From NCBI GenBank assembly GCA_900554985.1, contig USJQ01000097.1, positions 1 to 5,130 on the forward strand: a stretch of 5,130 nucleotides of DNA, read 5' to 3'. The DNA is from an uncultured Collinsella sp. (GTDB lineage Bacteria; Actinomycetota; Coriobacteriia; Coriobacteriales; Coriobacteriaceae). A program made the translations under genes and the position numbers. The notes under the pieces are model-generated. The model was given only the letters and a program-made list of their open reading frames with translations. It did no database searches and was not told the DNA's origin. Shown in pieces: positions 1 through 5,130 of the stretch. Positions within the stretch are counted from its first letter, which is position 1, and the number at the start of each line of letters is the position of its first letter.

Positions 1-972
1 CATATGGCGTTCCTGGGCATCTGCGCCGCATTTTCCTTCTTGCTCATGATGTTCAACGTGCCGCTCCCCGGTGGCACCACTGGTCACGCCGTTGGTGGCG
101 CGCTCATCGCACTGCTGCTGGGTCCCGAGGCCGCTGCCATCGCGGTTTCGGTCGCGCTGGCGCTGCAGGCGCTGCTGTTTGGCGACGGCGGCGTTCTGTC
201 CTTTGGCGCAAACTGCTTTAACATGGCCTTTGTGCTGCCGTTTACCGCTGCTATCGTGTTCCGTGCGCTCAACAGCCGTCTGCACGACAAGAGCTGGGGC
301 ACCTCGGTTTCTGCCATCGTGGGCGGTTGGGTCGGCCTGTGTCTGGCGGCCCTGTGCGCGGCGATCGAGTTCGGTATTCAGCCGATGCTCTTCACCAACG
401 CTTCGGGCGCTCCACTGTACTGCCCCTTCCCGCTGTCCGTTGCCATTCCGGCCATGATGATTCCGCATATGTTGGTTGCTGGCGTGGTCGAGGGCGTGGC
501 GACGGCCGCCATCTACGGTTTCATTAAGAAGACGGCGCCGAGCGTTATCGTCGGGCCCGAGGCCGTCGATGGCCAGTTTGCTGCCGAGGGCGCTGCCGCC
601 AAGAAGACCTCGCTGGTCCCCACGCTCATCCTGGTCGCCGTGCTTGTCGTGGCCACGCCGCTGGGCCTGTTGGCCACAGGTGACGCATGGGGCGAGTGGG
701 ACGCCGAGGGCGCCGCGACCGCCGTTCAGGAGACTGGTGACGACAGTCTGCAGGCTTCGGTCGGCCTCGATGCCCCGACCTTTGCCGACGCTCTGCCTAC
801 GGGCGATTATCTGCAGGCCTATTCCGAGGAGCAGGGCCTTGGCTTTGCCGGCCAGGCCGCGATGTATATTCTTTCGGGCGTGATTGGCGTGGCGGTGCTC
901 ACCATCGCATTCCGCCTGGTCTCGCTGACGGTCAAGGAAAGCGGAGCCCATGGCGACGGTCGAGCTGCCTAG
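1..972 (+). CDS. cbiM: Energy-coupling factor cobalt transporter, substrate-binding membrane protein CbiM (5' end outside window)
   Basis: This is the S component of an ECF metal transporter: it binds Co2+ at the outer face of the cytoplasmic membrane and hands it to the CbiQ/CbiO module. The reading frame is open from base 1. The ATG at 4 is an internal Met, because the family's metal-binding N-terminus (Met-His-Ile-Pro-Asp) is absent. By alignment to the conserved second His, about 38 residues lie upstream. Seen, counting from the Met at 4: PLPGGTTGHAVGGAL at 20-34, whose His28 is the family's metal ligand; FGDGGVLSFGANCFNM at 59-74; and PHMLVAGVVEGVAT at 154-167. Hydrophobic segments lie near 1-19, 29-59, 72-89, 102-125, 143-175, 204-225 and 286-308. 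The part after residue 226 (GDAWGEW, then an acidic loop, then a last helix) matches the extended CbiM type and may replace CbiN. Co2+ is favoured over Ni2+ by overall resemblance; specificity cannot be proven here. Confidence 0.93.
   Translation, partial: HMAFLGICAAFSFLLMMFNVPLPGGTTGHAVGGALIALLLGPEAAAIAVSVALALQALLFGDGGVLSFGANCFNMAFVLPFTAAIVFRALNSRLHDKSWGTSVSAIVGGWVGLCLAALCAAIEFGIQPMLFTNASGAPLYCPFPLSVAIPAMMIPHMLVAGVVEGVATAAIYGFIKKTAPSVIVGPEAVDGQFAAEGAAAKKTSLVPTLILVAVLVVATPLGLLATGDAWGEWDAEGAATAVQETGDDSLQASVGLDAPTFADALPTGDYLQAYSEEQGLGFAGQAAMYILSGVIGVAVLTIAFRLVSLTVKESGAHGDGRAA
934..940 (+). promoter_or_regulatory. Ribosome binding site of cbiQ inside the end of cbiM
   Basis: AAGGAAA lies 9 bases before the ATG at 950, within the last codons of cbiM. 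It supports the start at 950, which overlaps cbiM by 23 bases and suggests translational coupling. The N-terminal residues it yields (ELPSWLAVEQRYEPAG) look like the usual beginning of this CbiQ subgroup. Confidence 0.65.
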
Positions 973-1786
973 CTGGCTTGCGGTCGAGCAGCGTTACGAG
1001 CCCGCGGGGGCTCGGCATCGTGTAATGCAAAAGAATGTCCTGCACCTGGCGAGCCTGCTTGAGCGGGTTCGCCTGGGTGGAGGCGCGAACGAGGGCGGGT
1101 CGATGGTCGACCGCGCCCTTTCTTGCGTTTCGGCTCCGGTGCGCCTGGTGGGGATGTTCGTCTGCGTTCTGTGCGTGTGCCTGACGCAGAGCCCGCTGTA
1201 CCTCATGTTGATGGCGGCTATCGCGTTGGTGCTGGTCGCGGTGCGCCCTGTACGCGGGCTGTGCGCTACCTTTGTGCCAGCGTTGGCTGCCGCGGGGTTT
1301 GCCGTGGTTTTGGCGCTGCCTGCCCTGCTGCTGGGTGCTTCCGCCACGGGCGCCATGCTCAAGATTGCACTCAAGACGTTTATTAACGTGTCGCTGGTGC
1401 TGGGCGTTTCGTGGACGCTCACCTGGAGTCGCATGTCGGCGGCGCTTAAGATGCTGCGCCTGCCCGACGAGGTCATCTTTACCTTTGATATGACACTCAA
1501 GCATATCGAGGTGCTGGGATGCACGGCGCACGATCTGTGCGAATCGGTCATGTTGCGCAGCGTTGGCCGTGCGCCTGAGGGATTTTCGCGTACCGATTCG
1601 ATCGCGGGTATCATGGGCATGACCTTTATCAAGGCGATGGAGTGCAGCCACGCGATGGACGAGGCTATGCTCTGCCGCGGCTTTGCCGGTGCGTACCCGG
1701 CGCCCGGGCGGAGCGGCTTTGGCTGGCGCGATGCGGTTTATGCGGCCGTCGTGGTGCTGCTCGCCGCGTTGTGCGCGGTGCTGTAG
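950..1786 (+). CDS. cbiQ: Energy-coupling factor transporter transmembrane protein CbiQ (T component)
   Basis: This 278-residue membrane protein couples ATP hydrolysis by CbiO to metal movement through CbiM. The N-terminal stretch at about 6-45 (PSWLAVEQRYEP, then VMQKNVLHLASLLERVR) is the soluble leader found in many Firmicutes and Coriobacteriia CbiQ proteins. Hydrophobic segments follow near 62-97, 104-130, 141-160 and 261-278. The amphipathic cytoplasmic region at about 160-245 should hold the two coupling helices that dock on the ATPase. Their Arg-centred X-Arg-X signatures appear to be LRS at 202-204 and CRG at 242-244, the second inside AMLCRGF. The family norm for the second is Ala-Arg-Gly, so the Cys at 242 is a mild departure. 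The gene starts within cbiM in another frame and ends 44 bases before the first possible ATG of cbiO, so the three are surely one transcript. Family membership is firm; cobalt as substrate is taken from the neighbouring cbiM. Confidence 0.92.
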   Translation: MATVELPSWLAVEQRYEPAGARHRVMQKNVLHLASLLERVRLGGGANEGGSMVDRALSCVSAPVRLVGMFVCVLCVCLTQSPLYLMLMAAIALVLVAVRPVRGLCATFVPALAAAGFAVVLALPALLLGASATGAMLKIALKTFINVSLVLGVSWTLTWSRMSAALKMLRLPDEVIFTFDMTLKHIEVLGCTAHDLCESVMLRSVGRAPEGFSRTDSIAGIMGMTFIKAMECSHAMDEAMLCRGFAGAYPAPGRSGFGWRDAVYAAVVVLLAALCAVL

Positions 1787-1814
1787 CGCGGGCGGCCGAG
1801 CCGTCGATGTGGAT

Positions 1815-1823
1815 AGGGAAGGG
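1815..1823 (+). promoter_or_regulatory. Ribosome binding site deciding a TTG start for cbiO
   Basis: AGGGAAGGG lies 7 bases before an in-frame TTG at 1831. It is the only good Shine-Dalgarno sequence near the beginning of cbiO: the ATG at 1807 is preceded by GC-rich sequence without one, and the GTG at 1852 and ATG at 1855 also have none. Confidence 0.6.
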
Positions 1824-1830
1824 CGACGTT

Positions 1831-2601
1831 TTGGCAAACGATACGAATGGCGTGATGGGCGCGAGCGGTGCTACTGGCGCCAAGAGCGTGCCGCTCATCG
1901 AGTTTCGCGACGTGGTGTTCTCCTATGCGGGGCATACGGTTGTCGATGGTGTGTCGCTGCAGGTCGATCGTGGTGAACTCGTTGCCCTACTCGGTCCCAA
2001 CGGCTGCGGTAAGACGACGATTATGCGCCTTATCAACGGTCTTGAACTAGCGGACGCGGGTGCGTACCTGTTTGACGGGCACGTGATCGATGCGGCGTTT
2101 CTAAAGGATTCCGCGGCCGCTCAGCGTTTTCATCAGCGCGTAGGTTTTGTGTTTCAAAATGCCGACGCCCAGCTGTTCTGCGCTACGGTGGGCGAGGAAG
2201 TTGCTTTTGGTCCCGCGCAGATGGGGCTGCCGGCAGACGAGCTCGAGCGCCGCGTGCGCGATGCCATGGAGCTGTTCCAGGTTGCCGATCTGGTCGATGC
2301 CTCGCCCTATCAGCTTTCGGGCGGGCAAAAGAAGCGCGTTGCGCTGGCTGCGGTCGTGTCGATGAACCCCGATATCCTAGTGCTCGATGAGCCCACCAAC
2401 GGGCTCGATGAGGACTCGTGCGACATCGTAGTCAACTTTTTGCTGGCCTACGTTGCTGCCGGTAAGACGGTTTTGATGAGTACGCACCATCAAGATTTGG
2501 TGCGACGCCTGGGTGCCCGCGCCATCTATATCGATCGATATCACCATGTGGTCGAGGTGCCGGTGTCGTCGTATGGAACCGAGAGCGGCGCTGCGGAATA
2601 G
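1831..2601 (+). CDS. cbiO: Energy-coupling factor cobalt transporter ATP-binding protein CbiO (A component)
   Basis: This is the cytoplasmic ATPase that powers the CbiMQ importer. From the TTG at 1831 it has 256 residues. Seen: Walker A GPNGCGKTT at 55-63; Q-loop in FQNADAQLF (Gln109), a form typical of ECF ATPases; ABC signature LSGGQ at 162-166 followed by KKRVALA; Walker B ILVLDE at 182-187 with D-loop NGLD at 190-193; and switch His219 in STHH. All catalytic elements are intact. The ABC fold begins near residue 22 (LIEFRDVVFSYAG), so the first ~20 residues, rich in Gly, Ala and Thr, are an unconserved leader. The TTG was chosen because of the strong ribosome binding site at 1815-1823; ATG 1807 (264 aa) and ATG 1855 (248 aa) are alternatives. 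Only one ATPase gene is seen, so a CbiO homodimer is expected, as in other cbi(M)QO transporters. No terminator is visible after it. Confidence 0.93.
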   Translation: MANDTNGVMGASGATGAKSVPLIEFRDVVFSYAGHTVVDGVSLQVDRGELVALLGPNGCGKTTIMRLINGLELADAGAYLFDGHVIDAAFLKDSAAAQRFHQRVGFVFQNADAQLFCATVGEEVAFGPAQMGLPADELERRVRDAMELFQVADLVDASPYQLSGGQKKRVALAAVVSMNPDILVLDEPTNGLDEDSCDIVVNFLLAYVAAGKTVLMSTHHQDLVRRLGARAIYIDRYHHVVEVPVSSYGTESGAAE

Positions 2602-2646
2602 TTGCTGCGTAGAGCGTGCGTAGCTGCCCGCGCGGCTTTGCCGTGA

Positions 2647-2655
2647 TGGTATAGT
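2647..2655 (+). promoter_or_regulatory. Extended -10 promoter of the phospholipase C-like gene
   Basis: TGGTATAGT combines a TATAGT -10 box (2650-2655) with the TGn extension. At the usual -35 distance (about 2627-2632) the sequence is CCCGCG, so no -35 box is present, as often tolerated with extended -10 promoters. Transcription would begin near 2661-2663. The gene is thus probably a separate transcription unit from cbiMQO, although read-through from cbiO is possible because I see no terminator between them. Confidence 0.5.
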
Positions 2656-2670
2656 TATCCAGGTTTTTAT

Positions 2671-2678
2671 GGGGGTGG
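2671..2678 (+). promoter_or_regulatory. Ribosome binding site favouring the ATG at 2681
   Basis: The G-rich run GGGGGTGG lies just before the ATG at 2681. An earlier in-frame ATG at 2669 has only AGG (2661-2663) before it. If transcription starts near 2662, the 2669 start would leave a leader of about 7 bases, too short for a normal ribosome site. The 2681 start also gives the family's typical first residues, Met-Pro-Ser-Trp. Confidence 0.45.
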
Positions 2679-2680
2679 CT

Positions 2681-3529
2681 ATGCCAAGCTGGAACATTCA
2701 TATCGCTCAGACGGAGCGTTTGCTGGAGTGCACCGGCGCGCTTGCCAATAGCGTGCGCGACCGCAATGCCTTTTTGTTTGGCTGCGTGGTTCCGGATATC
2801 TTCGTGGGCTATATGGTCCCTGGTATCGCTGATCCCATTCCGTATCGCATTACGCACTTTGCAAACCCCGAGCCTATCCCTAAGCCGCGCGAGCACGAGT
2901 TCTGGGATACCTATGTGGCGCCGCTGCTCAAAGGGGCGTCTGTTGGTACGCCGGCTGCCGCGACCTCGATCGCCGAGGAGCGCGAGCGACTCAATCGGGT
3001 GCATTATCCCCAACGCTACAAGGACGCCGAGCCGGTTGCCGGTCCCGGTGCTAGCGAGCTTTCGCTCGCGCCCGGTGACGTGGCGCAGTCGCTGCTCGAT
3101 TTGACGCTGGGCGTCTGGTCGCATCTGGTGGCGGATACCGTATGGAATACGCGCGTGAATCAGTACCTGGAGGCGCACGGCGGCAAGCCGTGCGAGGAAT
3201 TCCGCATTAAAAAGCAAGGCGACTTTGACTGGTTTGGCAAGACGCTCGGCATCGTTTCGATTCCGCGCGCGACCAATCGCCTGTATACTGCGGCGACGCG
3301 TTTTGGTCAGTATCCCATCCATAAGGAGTATGTGCTCAAGACCATCGGCGTTATGCACGAGATTGTACGCGAAAACCCCGGCCAGCCCGATCATCCGCCG
3401 TATCGCTTGCTAACTGAGGAGTTTTTCGATACAACGTTTACCGAGGTCATCGAGCTGACCGAGGCGGGATTTGCCGCCCGCGTCGCATCATCCGGTGTTC
3501 CTGCTCTGCCCCTGATCGCTAGCTGCTAG
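2681..3529 (+). CDS. Zinc-dependent phospholipase C-like family protein, cytoplasmic, function unknown
   Basis: The 282-residue product resembles the zinc-dependent phospholipase C / S1-P1 nuclease-like superfamily, in which clustered His and Asp residues hold zinc ions. Seen: MPSWNIHIAQTE at the N-terminus with Trp4 and His7; FLFGCVVPDIF with Asp39; RITHFANP with His59; and GVWSHLVADTVWN with His148 and Asp152. This ordered W..H, PD, tH, H...D pattern is the family signature. There is no signal peptide and no membrane segment, unlike secreted bacterial phospholipases C, so the protein should stay in the cytoplasm. Related proteins are usually annotated only as hypothetical or zinc-dependent phospholipase C family; I cannot name a substrate, and lipase activity is not established. 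The C-terminal ~130 residues carry no motif I recognise. The start at 2681 is preferred over 2669 (286 aa). The gene has its own promoter and no evident functional link with the cobalt genes or pyk. Confidence 0.75.
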   Translation: MPSWNIHIAQTERLLECTGALANSVRDRNAFLFGCVVPDIFVGYMVPGIADPIPYRITHFANPEPIPKPREHEFWDTYVAPLLKGASVGTPAAATSIAEERERLNRVHYPQRYKDAEPVAGPGASELSLAPGDVAQSLLDLTLGVWSHLVADTVWNTRVNQYLEAHGGKPCEEFRIKKQGDFDWFGKTLGIVSIPRATNRLYTAATRFGQYPIHKEYVLKTIGVMHEIVRENPGQPDHPPYRLLTEEFFDTTFTEVIELTEAGFAARVASSGVPALPLIASC

Positions 3530-3530
3530 C
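3518..3530 (+). repeat. Perfect 13-base palindrome over the stop codon
   Basis: GCTAGC-T-GCTAGC reads the same on both strands about a central T and includes the stop codon at 3527-3529. Each half is itself a palindrome. The GC-rich run that follows (GGCCGGCCCGG) has no U-run, so this is not an intrinsic terminator. It may be chance, since the last codons encode Ala-Ser-Cys. Confidence 0.4.
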
Positions 3531-3547
3531 TGGCCGGCCCGGCAGTG

Positions 3548-3576
3548 AACAGCTCATCCCAATCGACCAACAGCTC
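3548..3576. repeat. Short direct repeat AACAGCTC, 21-base spacing
   Basis: AACAGCTC occurs at 3548-3555 and again at 3569-3576, start to start 21 bases, two helical turns. Both copies are followed by pyrimidine- or A-rich sequence that differs. The position between convergent genes argues against an operator, so the meaning is unclear. Confidence 0.35.
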
Positions 3577-3640
3577 CCGTCGCAGGGCGTAAACACGGCA
3601 AACGAGCTGCACATTTCATAGCATGCCATAAGTAGCTGGT

Positions 3641-3673
3641 TGCGTGTCATGCCGTGCGGGAGGCATCGACGCA
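3641..3673. repeat. Imperfect inverted repeat forming a two-part stem-loop
   Basis: TGCGT (3641-3645) pairs with ACGCA (3669-3673), and ATGCC (3649-3653) pairs with GGCAT (3662-3666), separated by a small internal loop (GTC opposite CG) and closed by an 8-base loop. It lies directly beyond the pyk terminator on the minus strand and has no U-run of its own in either direction. Confidence 0.45.
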
Positions 3674-3675
3674 CA

Positions 3676-3713
3676 GAAAAAGGGCCCGGAAGGCAATGCC
3701 TTCCGGGCCCTTT
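3676..3713 (-). terminator. Intrinsic terminator of pyk
   Basis: A perfect 16-bp stem, AAAGGGCCCGGAAGGC (3679-3694) against 3698-3713, encloses a 3-base AAT loop. Read on the minus strand, the hairpin is followed by TTTTTC, the U-run of a classical Rho-independent terminator, beginning about 29 bases after the pyk stop. On the plus strand only three Ts, already paired in the stem, follow, so termination of the opposing gene would be weaker, though two-way action is possible. Confidence 0.9.
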
Positions 3714-3741
3714 GCAATGCAAATCTGCTTGCAAGTGCGAT

Positions 3742-5130
3742 TTAGCGCACCTGAGCGACGTAAGCGACGTTGGTCGAGGAGACCTTGTCCTCGAGCTGGA
3801 CGCTCATGCGGGGATCGCCGGCGGTAGCGACGGTCAGGTCGCCGGCCTCGACGTAGCCGAGCTCCTTGGCGGTCTCGATCGCCTTGACGATCGTGCCGTT
3901 GACGGTGCCCTGGGTAATCTCGGCCTGGTGCGGGATAACGCCCCAGTACATGATCATCTGCTGGACGGCCCACTCGTGGCGGGAGAATGCGCAGATCGGC
4001 ATGTTGGGACGGAAGTGCGAGATCAGGCGAGCGGTACGACCGGTGGTCGTCGGCACGGTGATGCACTTGGCGCCAACGGTGGTAGCCATGTTCACAGCGG
4101 ACATACCCACAACGTTGTTGACGACGCGGGTGCCGTGAGCGTCAGCCGGAACCTCGAGCGGAGCGTGGGCCGGGAGGTACTTCTCGGTCTCGAGAGCGAT
4201 GCTGGCCTGCATCTTAACGGCCTCGACCGGGTACTTACCGGCAGCGGACTCGCCGGACAGCATAACGGCGTCGGTGCCGTCGTAAATGGCGTTAGCAACG
4301 TCGGCAACCTCGGCGCGCGTCGGGCGCGGGTTCTGCTGCATGGAGTCGAGCATCTGCGTAGCGGTGATAACGGGCTTGTAGGCCGCGTTGCACTTGGCGA
4401 TGATCTCCTTCTGGATGTGGGGAACGAGCTCGGGCTTGATCTCGATGCCCAGGTCGCCACGGGCGACCATGATGCCGTCGGAAGCCTCGAGGATCTCGTC
4501 GAAGTTCTCGACGCCCAAGGCGCACTCGATCTTCGGGAAGATCGTCACGTGCTCGCCGCCGTTCTCGCGGCAAAGCTCGCGGATGCCGCGGACGGACTCG
4601 CCGTCACGGATGAAGGAAGCGGCGATGTAGTCGATGTTCTCGGTCAGGCCAAAGAGGATGTCCTGACGATCGCGCTCGGTGATGGCGGGCAGCGAGATGT
4701 TGACGTTGGGCATGTTGACGCCCTTGCGCTCGCCGATCAGGCCGTCGTTCTTAACGACACAGGTCATGTCCTGGCCACTGACGGACTCGACCTCGAGGGC
4801 AACCAGGCCGTCATCGATCAGGATGAGGGAGCCCTTCTCGACCTCGGAAGGCAGAGCCAGGTAGTCGAGGGAGATGTGCTCAGCGGTGCCGTGGAAATCC
4901 TCGGACGTGGGCTGAGCGGTGACGACAATCTTGTCGCCGGTCTTGACGGCAACCTTCTTGCCGTCGACCAGAAGGCCGGTGCGGACCTCGGGGCCCTTGG
5001 TGTCGAGCAGGATGCCGACGGGCAGACCGAGCTCCTTGGAAATACGACGGACGCGCTCGATGCGACCGTGGTGCTCGTCGTAGGATCCGTGCGAGAAGTT
5101 AAAACGGGCGACGTTCATGCCCGCCTTGAT
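3742..5130 (-). CDS. pyk: Pyruvate kinase (N-terminus outside window)
   Basis: This cytoplasmic enzyme catalyses the last step of glycolysis: phosphoenolpyruvate + ADP to pyruvate + ATP. The window shows 462 residues to the TAA stop. The frame stays open past the window edge (Ile-Lys-Ala-Gly before MNVARFNFSHG), so about 25-30 residues, including the family's KIVCTIGP-like start, are missing. Numbering from that Met: MNVARFNFSHG (Arg5, Asn7, Ser9); LDTKGPEVRTG at 38-48; the B domain at about 49-145; the catalytic FPKIE with Lys196 and Glu198; ARGDLG with Asp222; ITATQMLDSM with Thr254; and DGTDAVMLSGESAAGKYP at 280-297. The C-terminal domain runs to VAYVAQVR. Glu44 in the KGPE motif is the residue that marks K+-dependent pyruvate kinases. 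There is no extra C-terminal phosphohistidine domain, so this is the short form (near 490 aa in all). The Lys codons I checked are AAG, consistent with high expression. It is followed by a strong terminator. Confidence 0.97.
   Translation of the reverse strand: MKAGMNVARFNFSHGSYDEHHGRIERVRRISKELGLPVGILLDTKGPEVRTGLLVDGKKVAVKTGDKIVVTAQPTSEDFHGTAEHISLDYLALPSEVEKGSLILIDDGLVALEVESVSGQDMTCVVKNDGLIGERKGVNMPNVNISLPAITERDRQDILFGLTENIDYIAASFIRDGESVRGIRELCRENGGEHVTIFPKIECALGVENFDEILEASDGIMVARGDLGIEIKPELVPHIQKEIIAKCNAAYKPVITATQMLDSMQQNPRPTRAEVADVANAIYDGTDAVMLSGESAAGKYPVEAVKMQASIALETEKYLPAHAPLEVPADAHGTRVVNNVVGMSAVNMATTVGAKCITVPTTTGRTARLISHFRPNMPICAFSRHEWAVQQMIMYWGVIPHQAEITQGTVNGTIVKAIETAKELGYVEAGDLTVATAGDPRMSVQLEDKVSSTNVAYVAQVR

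Larger units (their letters stand above)
3530..3741. other. Intergenic region between convergent genes
   Basis: No convincing gene lies here. The left part (about 3541-3650) is less GC-rich than the flanking genes, about 54% by count. It contains the direct repeat AACAGCTC (3548-3555 and 3569-3576), then an imperfect stem-loop (3641-3673), then the pyk terminator hairpin (3679-3713). No terminator clearly oriented for the plus-strand gene is present. Confidence 0.6.

Noticed and set aside
1642..1806. Extending cbiO upstream to ATG 1642
   Set aside because: This would overlap cbiQ by 145 bases and add about 55 Arg- and Cys-rich residues unlike any ABC ATPase; a good ribosome site lies at 1815-1823 instead.
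932..1837. Long minus-strand open frame (301 codons) opposite cbiQ
   Set aside because: Its product is a low-complexity Arg/His/Gln-rich sequence with no motif, as expected from the antisense of a GC-rich gene; the plus strand encodes a clear CbiQ.
1..2601. Nickel (NikMQO) rather than cobalt transporter
   Set aside because: The families are close and cannot be fully separated here, but the extended CbiM tail and the CbiQ leader look more like the cobalt group; kept as a caveat, not a call.
2606..2623. Direct repeat TGCGTAG (2606-2612 and 2617-2623)
   Set aside because: Seven bases, two copies, immediately after the cbiO stop; within chance for GC-rich sequence and with no partner signal.
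2631..2645. Small hairpin CGGC-TTT-GCCG (with one G-U pair beyond) after cbiO as a terminator
   Set aside because: The stem is only about 6 bp and is followed by ATGGTATAG rather than a U-run; it overlaps the region before the -10 box and is probably incidental.
2432..3394. Long minus-strand open frame (320 codons) opposite the phospholipase C-like gene
   Set aside because: It spans the end of cbiO, the promoter and most of the next gene, has no recognisable motif and is Arg/His-rich; it is a shadow of the plus-strand genes.
3519..3734. Minus-strand open frame of 71 codons in the intergenic region
   Set aside because: It runs straight through the pyk terminator hairpin and into the stop of the opposing gene, with a Cys-rich composition and no family resemblance I can name.

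Overview
The window is moderately high-GC bacterial chromosome, roughly 60% G+C by eye. It holds five protein genes, all core or ordinary metabolic genes. The protein sequences and codon choice look like a gut Coriobacteriia actinobacterium such as Collinsella. That assignment rests on recognition rather than a database search. I see no mobile element, CRISPR array, phage gene, rRNA or tRNA.

Positions 1-2601, plus strand, carry the end of a cobalt-uptake operon of the energy-coupling factor (ECF) type. It comprises the membrane substrate-binding protein CbiM (its first ~38 residues lie before the window), the transmembrane coupling protein CbiQ (overlapping cbiM by 23 bases) and the ATPase CbiO (44-68 bases further on, depending on its start). 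There is no separate cbiN gene. CbiM instead carries a C-terminal extension with an extracytoplasmic loop and an extra membrane helix, which could do CbiN's job. Together the three would bind Co2+ (less likely Ni2+) outside the membrane and import it with ATP, presumably for cobalamin synthesis.

Positions 2647-3529, plus strand, hold a separate gene with its own extended -10 promoter. It encodes a protein of the zinc-dependent phospholipase C-like family (about 282 aa). The metal-ligand pattern is visible but there is no signal peptide, so it should be cytoplasmic and its substrate is unknown.

Positions 3530-3741 are the gap between two convergent genes. It contains a very strong intrinsic terminator for the gene on the minus strand (perfect 16-bp stem plus U-run), an imperfect 33-base stem-loop and a short direct repeat.

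Positions 3742-5130, minus strand, hold pyruvate kinase (pyk), complete at its C-terminus and missing about its first 25-30 residues beyond the window end. The active-site residues are intact and a Glu predicts K+-dependence.

No clearly new system is visible. The best items for a second look are the non-secreted phospholipase-C-like protein, the CbiN-less CbiM, the TTG start of cbiO and the structured convergent intergenic region.
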